Shown in pieces: positions 1-5,309 of a DNA stretch of 5,309 bases. The first letter of the stretch is position 1, and the number at the start of each line of letters is the position of its first letter. The position numbers and the translations under genes are program-made. The DNA is from an uncultured Clostridia bacterium. Lineage in GTDB: Bacteria > Bacillota > Clostridia > Oscillospirales > CAG-272. The stretch spans positions 1 to 5,309 of the forward strand of contig CAMZBE010000107.1 of NCBI GenBank assembly GCA_947304475.1, in the 5' to 3' direction. The notes beneath the pieces were generated by a model. It made no database searches, had not been told where the DNA came from, and saw only the letters and a program-made list of their open reading frames with translations.

Positions 1-24
1 TCGGTGTTCGACCTCGATCTTTGA
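1..24 (+). CDS. Probable C-terminal end of an upstream gene (partial)
   Basis: Read from base 1, the frame gives seven codons (S-V-F-D-L-D-L) and then TGA at 22-24. Most codons end in G or C, as in the genes that follow, and the stop lies 30 bp before the helicase start. This fits the tail of a co-directional upstream gene in the same operon. Seven residues are too few to identify a family. The other two forward frames are also open at the left edge, so the assignment rests on codon preference and spacing only. Confidence 0.45.
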   Translation, partial: SVFDLDL

Positions 25-40
25 CCAAAACGGAGAAAAA

Positions 41-48
41 AGGGGGTG
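41..48 (+). promoter_or_regulatory. Ribosome binding site deciding the TTG start of the helicase
   Basis: A purine-rich AGGGGGTG sits with its G-run ending 8 nt before the TTG at 55-57. An in-frame TAG at 49-51 blocks any earlier start in this frame. The next in-frame ATG (codon 96) lies beyond the Walker A motif. The TTG is therefore the only reasonable start. Confidence 0.7.
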
Positions 49-54
49 TAGGGA

Positions 55-2307
55 TTGACCGAGGCGGATCGCCTGTTCGGGAGATTTCCCGACTTTATCA
101 AGGAATATATTTACCGCCACGAATGGACGCGGTTCCGCGAGGTGCAACTGGCGGCTGCGCGCGTTCTCTTCGACAGCGACGACAATCTGCTCCTGTCCTC
201 TTCAACGGCGTCGGGGAAGACCGAGGCGGTCTTTTTCCCGATCTTATCCGATCTGTGCTCGGCGAAAGAGCCGTCCGCAGGCGTTTCTGTACTCTATATC
301 GCCCCTTTGAAGAGTTTGATCAACGACCAGTTCGGTCGTATGGAAGAACTGCTTGACGCGAGCGGGATCCCGGTTTTTCACTGGCACGGCGACGTCGGCG
401 CCTCGCACAAAACGAAACTGCTGAAGGATCCGAAGGGCATCCTGCAGATCACGCCCGAATCGCTCGAAAGTATGCTGATGAATCGCTCGAACGATATCCC
501 GCGGATTTTCGCAGGTTTGAAGTACGTCGTTCTCGACGAGATCCACACCATGATCGGATCCGACAGAGGGAACCAGGTGATCTGCTTGCTCTGCCGGATG
601 TCGCGGCTGATCGGTTCGTCGCCCCGTCGGATCGGGCTCTCGGCGACGGTCGGTGATCTTGCAAGCGCCGCCGAATGGCTCGGTGCGGGCAGCGGACGCG
701 AAACCCAGGCGCCGCCCCCGCCGCAGACCAAACTGCATTGGCGGCTCGGTATGGAGCATTTCTATTACCAGAATCCGAACGAGGAACAACGGCCCTCGGC
801 GGACGACGCGGCGCACGAGGAACGGTCGGGCGTGGCGATGATCGATCCGGGGTACGAATTCCTATACGACACCGTCAAGGATAAAAAGTGCCTGGTCTTC
901 TCAAACTCCCGCGAGGAGACCGAATACGTGACGGCGACGCTCCGCCAGATCGCGAAAAACAGGCACGAAAACGATATTTTCCTGATCCATCACGGCAATC
1001 TTTCCGCCGCGCTCCGCGAGGACGCGGAAATGAAGATGAAGGACGAAGAGATCCGCAACGCGGTCACCTGCGCGACCGTGACGATGGAACTCGGGATCGA
1101 CATCGGTCGGCTCGAGCGCGTGGCGCAACTCAACGCGCCGACCACCGTTTCGTCGTTTCTGCAGCGGCTCGGGCGTTCGGGACGGCGCGATCTGCCGCCC
1201 GAGATGATGATGGTCTTCCGCGAGGAGTCGGCGCTTCCGAACACGCCGCTCCCGAAACTGATCCCGTGGGAACTGCTGCGCGGCATCGCGCTCGTACAAC
1301 TTTACGTCGAGGAACGCTTTATCGAACCGCCCTCCAAAAAAGAGATGCCGTTCAGTCTTGCGTTCCACCAGACCATGAGTATCCTTTCGTCGGGCGGAGA
1401 ACAGACGCCGAAAAACCTGGCGGAACGGGTACTGACGCTCCCGCCTCTTTCGCACATCTCGAAAGAGGATTACCGCGAAATGCTGGTCTCCATGATCAAT
1501 CGCGAGTATCTCGAGTTTACCGAGGAGAAAACGCTGATCGTCGGACTTCGCGGCGAGCGGCTGACCGGAAGTTTCAAATTCTACGCCGTCTTTCAGGACA
1601 GCGAGGACTTTACCGTCCGGTGCGGTTCCGACGAGATCGGCACCATCACCACGCCGCCGCCGGTCGGCGACCGGTTCGCCCTTGCGGGGCGCGTCTGGGA
1701 AGTGCTCGAGATCGAGGTTGAAAAGCACCTGATCTTCGTCAAGGGCGTCGACGGAAAAATGGAGATCTCCTGGCCGGGAGGCTTCGGCGAGATCCATACG
1801 CGCGTACTGGAAAAAATGCGCGACGTCCTGCTTTGCGACGCGGAATATCCCTACCTGATGCCCAACGCCCGCGAACGGCTCGCTTCGGCGAGGAAACTCG
1901 CGAAAGGGACGGGAATGGACGAAAGGTTGATGATCCCGATCGGCGGCTCGTCTTACGTCCTGTTCCCGTGGCTCGGCACCCGCGCTTTCCGCACGATCCG
2001 CCGCTATCTGCAGACCAACGCCGGACAGTTCGGGATTACCGACGTGACCTCCGAGGGATGTTGCTTTATTACATTCAAGGTAAAGGACGGTATGGGGGAC
2101 AAACTCGAAAAGACGCTGATCGACAAACTGCAGAGCGAGGGGATCGATCCGCTCTCCTTGATCGGGGAGGGCGAATGCCCCGTCTTCGAGAAGTACGACG
2201 ACTGCCTGCCGCCCGATCTGTTGCGTCGCGCGTTCGCGCGTGACCGGCTCTCGCCCGACGAGGTGATTCGACGTTTCTCCGAGGAAGGGGGACGCTTTGA
2301 TGACTGA
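55..2307 (+). CDS. Lhr-like DExH-box ATP-dependent helicase (superfamily 2)
   Basis: This 750-residue protein is an ATP-driven nucleic acid helicase of the Lhr (large helicase-related) group, cytoplasmic, with no signal peptide or membrane segment. RecA domain 1 covers about residues 25-215. It has a Q-motif-like RFREVQ at 26-31, Walker A STASGKT at 50-56, motif Ia APLKSL at 83-88, TPESLE at 133-138, the DEIH Walker B box at 161-164 and SAT at 196-198. A low-complexity, proline-containing linker (about 208-245, with a run of four prolines) leads to RecA domain 2. That domain carries VFSNSREE, motif V TMELGIDIG at 343-351 and motif VI QRLGRSGRR at 370-378. The rest probably forms the winged-helix and Lhr-type C-terminal domains; GDRFALAGRVW at 538-548 resembles the beta-rich domain typical of Lhr. 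The length is near or slightly below an Lhr core, without the long extension of the largest Lhr proteins. All catalytic motifs are intact. Lhr proteins elsewhere are 3'-5' translocases linked to DNA repair, and some relatives sit in phage-defence loci. Here the neighbours are housekeeping genes, so a repair or RNA/DNA-remodelling role is the better guess. Exact substrate unknown. Confidence 0.92.
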   Translation: MTEADRLFGRFPDFIKEYIYRHEWTRFREVQLAAARVLFDSDDNLLLSSSTASGKTEAVFFPILSDLCSAKEPSAGVSVLYIAPLKSLINDQFGRMEELLDASGIPVFHWHGDVGASHKTKLLKDPKGILQITPESLESMLMNRSNDIPRIFAGLKYVVLDEIHTMIGSDRGNQVICLLCRMSRLIGSSPRRIGLSATVGDLASAAEWLGAGSGRETQAPPPPQTKLHWRLGMEHFYYQNPNEEQRPSADDAAHEERSGVAMIDPGYEFLYDTVKDKKCLVFSNSREETEYVTATLRQIAKNRHENDIFLIHHGNLSAALREDAEMKMKDEEIRNAVTCATVTMELGIDIGRLERVAQLNAPTTVSSFLQRLGRSGRRDLPPEMMMVFREESALPNTPLPKLIPWELLRGIALVQLYVEERFIEPPSKKEMPFSLAFHQTMSILSSGGEQTPKNLAERVLTLPPLSHISKEDYREMLVSMINREYLEFTEEKTLIVGLRGERLTGSFKFYAVFQDSEDFTVRCGSDEIGTITTPPPVGDRFALAGRVWEVLEIEVEKHLIFVKGVDGKMEISWPGGFGEIHTRVLEKMRDVLLCDAEYPYLMPNARERLASARKLAKGTGMDERLMIPIGGSSYVLFPWLGTRAFRTIRRYLQTNAGQFGITDVTSEGCCFITFKVKDGMGDKLEKTLIDKLQSEGIDPLSLIGEGECPVFEKYDDCLPPDLLRRAFARDRLSPDEVIRRFSEEGGRFDD
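2282..2291 (+). promoter_or_regulatory. Ribosome binding site of the methyltransferase, inside the helicase gene
   Basis: AGGAAGGGGG lies within the last helicase codons and ends 8 nt before the ATG at 2300. This spacing favours ATG 2300 over the TTG directly before it at 2297. Confidence 0.7.
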
Positions 2308-3064
2308 TATTTATTCGATCCTTGCTCCTTATTACGATGAATGGAACGCCGAGATCGATTACGCCGCGTGGGCGGACGGGATCGAAGGTTTTTTCTCCCG
2401 GTACGCGAAGGGTAAGGTCAAGGACGTTCTCGATCTCGCGTGCGGTACGGGACTCATGACGCTCGAACTTGCCAAGCGCGGATACGATATGATCGGGATC
2501 GACCGATCGCCCGAGATGCTCGAATTTGCGCGTACGGCGGCGGAAGAGGCGGGGGAAGGGATTTCGTCCCGGATCCTGTGGCTTATGCAGGAGATGACCG
2601 GATTTGAACTCTACGGGACGGTCGACGCGACGGTGTGCTGTCTCGATCCGGTCAATCACCTTTTGAGCGTAGCCGAACTCGGTAAATGCTTCTCGCTCGT
2701 ACACAACTACCTGAACCCCGACGGACTGTTTTTGTTTGACGTGAACACAAAGCACAAGTTCGAAACCGTCTACGCAGACAGGACGTACGCCTTCGAGGCG
2801 CCGGGCGTCTACTGTACCTGGGAGAACCGTTGTGCGCGGGGCGTCTGCGACTTCCGCATTACGCTTTTCCGCGAGGAAGAGACGGGGAAGTACCGTCGCT
2901 ACGAAGCGACCGAGCGCGAGCGGGCGTATTCGCTCCGCACGCTGAAAAAAGAACTCCAAAACGCGGGATTCGAGTGGATCGGCGCCTACCCGACATCTTC
3001 GGGCGGAACGCTTACGGGCGACGAAGACCGCTGGTATATCGCCGCACGGGCGAAAAAAGACTGA
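2300..3064 (+). CDS. Class I SAM-dependent methyltransferase, YqeM-like
   Basis: A 254-residue soluble methyltransferase with a Rossmann fold. The N-terminus (IYSILAPYYDEW, residues 4-15) is typical of the small Methyltransf_25/YqeM-type family. Motif I, the SAM-binding glycine loop, is DLACGTG at 45-51. The acidic residue that would contact the SAM ribose is D68, in GIDRSPEML. A later CCLDPVNHLL resembles the D-x-N-x-L segment of this family, followed by LNPDGLFLFDVNT, a usual post-motif strand. The C-terminal part (FRITLFREEETGKYRRYEAT and on) matches the beta-rich region of the same family. The substrate cannot be read from the sequence; members are commonly annotated only as methyltransferases. 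The start is ATG 2300, overlapping the helicase by 8 bp, which points to translational coupling. A TTG one codon earlier would add a single residue. The stop is 12 bp before hslO, so this gene is mid-operon. Confidence 0.88.
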   Translation: MTDIYSILAPYYDEWNAEIDYAAWADGIEGFFSRYAKGKVKDVLDLACGTGLMTLELAKRGYDMIGIDRSPEMLEFARTAAEEAGEGISSRILWLMQEMTGFELYGTVDATVCCLDPVNHLLSVAELGKCFSLVHNYLNPDGLFLFDVNTKHKFETVYADRTYAFEAPGVYCTWENRCARGVCDFRITLFREEETGKYRRYEATERERAYSLRTLKKELQNAGFEWIGAYPTSSGGTLTGDEDRWYIAARAKKD

Positions 3065-3076
3065 AAGAGAAAGAGT

Positions 3077-4012
3077 ATGGAAAACGAAAAAAGGATCCCC
3101 TCGCGCCTTCTGCGAGGAATGACGAGGGACGGAAGCGCGCGGATCGTCGTCGCGGATACCCGCGGGATCGTTGAGACGGCGCGTAGGTACCATAAAACCG
3201 CGCCCACGGCGACGGCGGCTCTCGGACGGCTTCTGACCGCTACGTCGATGCTCGGGAGTATGTTGGGCGAAAAAACCGACTCTCTGACCGTTACGATTTC
3301 GGGTGACGGTCCCGCAGGAAGGTTGCTCGCCGTATCCGACTATCTCGGGTGCGTGCGCGGATATATCGAGAATCCGGCAGCGGATCCGCCTCGAAAGTCG
3401 AACGGTAAACTCGACGTCGGCGCCGCGGTCGGTCACGGATCGCTTTCCGTGATTCGTGAGATCGAAGAAGGGAAACGGCAAACCGGGACGGTCGAACTCG
3501 TTTCTGGCGAGATCGCGGAGGACTTTACCCGCTACTTTGCCGAAAGCGAGCAGATCCCGTCCGTTTGTTCTCTCGGCGTGCTGGTCGCCCCGGACGGAAG
3601 TTGTCGGGCGGCGGGAGGCGTTCTGATTCAGTTGCTCCCGTTTCCCGATCCCGAAACGGTCGACAGAATAGAAAAGAACGTCCCGGATATCAGCAGCGTA
3701 TCGGCGCTCCTCGACGCAGGGAAATCACTGGAAGAGATCGCCGCGATCGCGTTCCGTTCAATCGAGTTCGATCCGTTCGATACGATCGACGTCGACTACG
3801 TCTGCACCTGTTCGAGAGAGCGGATGCGCCGCGGGATCCGGTCGCTCGGGGCGAAAAAGGTCAGGGAACTCTTCGACGAAGAGGAAAAAGAGAACGGCAA
3901 GCGCGAACTCACGGCGGAGTGCCGCTTCTGCGACAAGAAATACCGTTTTACCGAAAAAGATTTCCGGTTCGCGTCGGGATCGGAAGACGAAAGCAAAGGA
4001 GAAGTAAAATGA
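3077..4012 (+). CDS. hslO: Hsp33 family redox-regulated molecular chaperone
   Basis: A 311-residue cytoplasmic holdase chaperone. In the known family it is kept inactive by zinc bound to four cysteines. Oxidation releases the zinc, forms disulfides and unfolds the C-terminal part, so that it binds unfolding proteins. The N-terminal domain is recognisable from RGMTRDGSARI (about 14-24), the helix with TAALGRLLTATSMLG, the SGDGPAGRL strand-loop, and GHGSLSVIRE with TGTVELVSGEIAEDFTRYF in the central part. The C-terminal redox switch is complete: C243-x-C245 (CTC) and C282-x-x-C285 (CRFC), matching the CxC...CxxC pattern. The stretch between the two pairs is 36 residues, slightly longer than the 30 in E. 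coli Hsp33, and contains a very charged segment (EEEKENGKRE). Further cysteines occur at 92, 164 and 176. The start ATG follows a weak purine-rich site (AAAGAGAAAGAG). The stop overlaps the next gene by 4 bp. Function is confident; the redox threshold in this host is not known. Confidence 0.96.
   Translation: MENEKRIPSRLLRGMTRDGSARIVVADTRGIVETARRYHKTAPTATAALGRLLTATSMLGSMLGEKTDSLTVTISGDGPAGRLLAVSDYLGCVRGYIENPAADPPRKSNGKLDVGAAVGHGSLSVIREIEEGKRQTGTVELVSGEIAEDFTRYFAESEQIPSVCSLGVLVAPDGSCRAAGGVLIQLLPFPDPETVDRIEKNVPDISSVSALLDAGKSLEEIAAIAFRSIEFDPFDTIDVDYVCTCSRERMRRGIRSLGAKKVRELFDEEEKENGKRELTAECRFCDKKYRFTEKDFRFASGSEDESKGEVK
3995..4001 (+). promoter_or_regulatory. Ribosome binding site of the phosphofructokinase gene, inside hslO
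   Basis: AAAGGAG ends 7 nt before the ATG at 4009 and lies in the last codons of hslO. It is the best Shine-Dalgarno match in the window. It fixes the true start at 4009, although the same frame stays open upstream to 3565 inside hslO. Confidence 0.85.
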
Positions 4013-5241
4013 AGGAACTGAAGGGAAACGCCGTCGTCGGTCAGTCGGGAGGTCCGACCGCCGCCATCAACGCAAGTCTTGCCGGCGTGATCCGGGGCGT
4101 TTCGGCGCACCGGGATCTGATCCCCGAACTCTACGGGATGCGGAACGGGATCGAAGGGTTCTTATCTTCCGACTGCGTGTCGCTGCTCCCGCTCTTTGCC
4201 GACGAAAAACGGCTTCGCCAACTGGAGCAGACGCCCGCCGCCGCGCTCGGCTCCTGCCGGAAGAAACTGCCCGATCCAAAGAAGGACAGGGCGTTCTTCG
4301 ACGATCTGATCGCGCGATTCCGCGAGAAGGGTATCCGCTATTTCTTCTATATCGGCGGCAACGACTCGATGGATACCGTGGCGAAACTCTCTGCGTATCT
4401 GGAAACCGTCGATTACGAAATGCGCGTCGTCGGGATCCCGAAGACGATCGACAACGATCTTGCCGACACCGACCATACCCCGGGGTTCGGATCGGCGGCG
4501 AAATACGTGGCGGTTACGCTCTCCGAGATCGTGCGCGACTGCGCCGTTTACCGCGTCCCCGCCGTCACGATCGTCGAGATCATGGGGCGCGACGCCGGCT
4601 GGCTGACCGCGTCCGCCGCGCTTCCCGGAGCCGTCGGTGCGGAAGGCGTGGATCTGATCTATCTTCCCGAGCGTCCGTTCGCCGTCGAACGGTTCGCGGA
4701 CGATTTGCGCGACGCGTTCAAGCGCCACCCGAATCTCGTCGTCGCGATCTCCGAGGGAATCCGTTCGCCCGAGGGACGGTATATCGGAGAAGGCGCGCAA
4801 AGCGGCGCCGCCGACGCTTTCGGGCACAAGTATCTTGCCGGTGCGGGCAAGGTTCTCGAGGCATTCGTTAAAGAGACGTTCGGTTGCAAAGTCCGTTCCT
4901 TTGAACTCTCGCTTCCGCAACGCTGCGCCGCGCACCTTGCGTCGGACACTGATCTTACCGAGGCGGCTGCCCTCGGTTCTTCCGCCGTTTCAGCGGCGAC
5001 CGAAGGGAAGAGCGGCGTGATGGCGGCGCTTGACCGTCTCTCAAACGATCCCTATCGCTGCACCGTAACCTTCCGCCCGGTTGCGGGGATCGCCAACGCG
5101 ATCCGGAAGGTGCCGGACGAGTTCATCAACGGTGCGGGCAACGGGATTACCCCCGCGGGAATTGCGTATCTGCGCCCGCTGATCTGCGGAGAACGTACGA
5201 TCGAATTCCGGAACGGGCTTCCAATACACGTTATAATCTGA
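4009..5241 (+). CDS. pfp: 6-phosphofructokinase, pyrophosphate-dependent type (diphosphate--fructose-6-phosphate 1-phosphotransferase)
   Basis: A 410-residue cytoplasmic enzyme of the phosphofructokinase superfamily. It phosphorylates fructose 6-phosphate to fructose 1,6-bisphosphate, the committing step of glycolysis, and in PPi-linked forms is reversible. The N-terminal phosphate-binding loop is GQSGGPTAAIN at 11-21. The donor-site motif is GGNDS at 116-120 and the catalytic motif PKTIDND at 144-150, with D148 the likely base. D119 and K145 stand where ATP-dependent enzymes such as E. coli PfkA have glycines (GGDGS and PGTIDND). In the known family this Asp/Lys pair marks use of pyrophosphate instead of ATP. 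Sugar-phosphate-site motifs are MGRDAGW at 192-198, ISEGIR, and PQRCAAH beginning at P303. N118 occupies the place of the usual magnesium-binding Asp, a variant I believe recurs in a clade of PPi-type enzymes. The longer open frame to the left is a shadow of hslO. The ATGA overlap suggests coupled translation, and the gene is last before the hairpin. Family assignment is firm; donor specificity is inferred from two residues. Confidence 0.93.
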   Translation: MKELKGNAVVGQSGGPTAAINASLAGVIRGVSAHRDLIPELYGMRNGIEGFLSSDCVSLLPLFADEKRLRQLEQTPAAALGSCRKKLPDPKKDRAFFDDLIARFREKGIRYFFYIGGNDSMDTVAKLSAYLETVDYEMRVVGIPKTIDNDLADTDHTPGFGSAAKYVAVTLSEIVRDCAVYRVPAVTIVEIMGRDAGWLTASAALPGAVGAEGVDLIYLPERPFAVERFADDLRDAFKRHPNLVVAISEGIRSPEGRYIGEGAQSGAADAFGHKYLAGAGKVLEAFVKETFGCKVRSFELSLPQRCAAHLASDTDLTEAAALGSSAVSAATEGKSGVMAALDRLSNDPYRCTVTFRPVAGIANAIRKVPDEFINGAGNGITPAGIAYLRPLICGERTIEFRNGLPIHVII

Positions 5242-5272
5242 CCTTATTTCAAGGCAGAATGCGTTTTAAGAA
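5242..5272 (+). other. Short AT-richer spacer between the last gene and the hairpin
   Basis: These 31 bp separate the phosphofructokinase stop from the inverted repeat. They are richer in A and T than the coding DNA, hold no plausible gene, and look like an ordinary 3' untranslated leader into a terminator. Confidence 0.6.
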
Positions 5273-5309
5273 AGAACAGGCGACCGACGGTTTGTCGGTC
5301 GCCTGTTCT
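5273..5309 (+). terminator. Perfect 16-bp hairpin, probable rho-independent terminator of the operon
   Basis: The left arm 5273-5288 (AGAACAGGCGACCGAC) pairs without mismatch with the right arm 5294-5309 across the 5-nt loop GGTTT. The stem is GC-rich in its upper two thirds. It starts 31 bp after the last stop codon, where an operon terminator is expected. The window ends at the last stem base, so the forward U-tract cannot be seen. On the opposite strand the stem is followed by a pyrimidine-rich TTCTTAAAA, so it might also act, more weakly, for a gene converging from the right. Another reading is one copy of a dispersed intergenic palindromic repeat. Confidence 0.8.

Noticed and set aside
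21..356. A 111-codon plus-strand frame starting at TTG 21 that overlaps the helicase N-terminus
   Set aside because: It has no suitable ribosome binding site and arginine-rich shadow composition, and it overlaps the Walker A coding region in another phase.
888..1721. A 277-codon plus-strand open frame in another phase inside the helicase gene
   Set aside because: The translation is arginine-rich low-complexity sequence, and the overlapping helicase frame carries all the conserved motifs.
901..1797. A 298-codon minus-strand open frame inside the helicase gene
   Set aside because: It lies wholly antisense to conserved helicase motifs, is of arginine-rich shadow composition, and has no recognisable motifs.
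55..3064. Helicase plus methyltransferase considered as a phage-defence pair (BREX, DISARM or similar)
   Set aside because: The methyltransferase has no DNA-methylase motif such as DPPY or NPPY and resembles small YqeM-type enzymes. No nuclease, PglZ-like or other defence partner is present, and the flanking genes are housekeeping.
2075..3481. A 468-codon open frame on the minus strand crossing the helicase end, the methyltransferase and the hslO start
   Set aside because: It runs antisense to three well-recognised genes, is rich in Arg, Pro and Gly as expected from the complement of GC3-biased coding DNA, and shows no domain I recognise.
3565..4008. Apparent N-terminal extension of the phosphofructokinase upstream of 4009
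   Set aside because: The extension is out-of-frame hslO sequence, very rich in Arg. The ATG at 4009 has an ideal AAAGGAG, and the protein from there begins with the family's normal N-terminus.
1..5309. Frequent GGGATC/GATC words across the window, considered as a possible repeat or motif array
   Set aside because: The copies are unevenly spaced, and many sit in phase with Gly-Ile, Asp-Arg and similar codons, so codon preference explains them.

Overview
The window is a tightly packed, single-strand (+) stretch of bacterial chromosome. It carries four complete protein genes, the probable last codons of a fifth, and a strong hairpin at the right edge. Composition is moderately GC-rich, with a strong preference for G or C at third codon positions. 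The gene types are an Lhr-like helicase of about 750 residues, a YqeM-like methyltransferase, the redox chaperone Hsp33 and a pyrophosphate-type phosphofructokinase, with Shine-Dalgarno-led starts. Together these suggest an anaerobic Firmicute of the Clostridia type, perhaps a GC-rich gut lineage. This placement is inference from gene content, not from a marker gene. All visible stops, including the presumed upstream one, are TGA, so TGA is a stop here and the standard bacterial code applies.

Layout: 1-24 probably encodes the C-terminus of an upstream gene. 55-2307 encodes an Lhr-type DExH-box superfamily 2 helicase starting at TTG. 2300-3064 encodes a class I SAM-dependent methyltransferase whose ATG lies inside the helicase 3' end (8 bp overlap). 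3077-4012 encodes Hsp33 (HslO), 12 bp further on. 4009-5241 encodes a 6-phosphofructokinase with pyrophosphate-type active-site residues, joined to hslO by a 4 bp ATGA overlap. 5273-5309 is a perfect 16-bp inverted repeat with a 5-nt loop, probably the operon's rho-independent terminator. Its U-tract would lie just outside the window.

The overlaps, the absence of internal gaps and the terminal hairpin make a single polycistronic unit very likely, probably begun by a promoter to the left of the window. The products cover nucleic acid unwinding or repair, small-molecule or macromolecule methylation, oxidative protein-folding stress and glycolysis. They do not form an obvious single pathway. A loose stress/housekeeping link between the helicase and Hsp33 is possible but unproven. 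I see no mobile element, CRISPR array, RNA gene or clear defence system, and no stretch over 300 bases without a gene.
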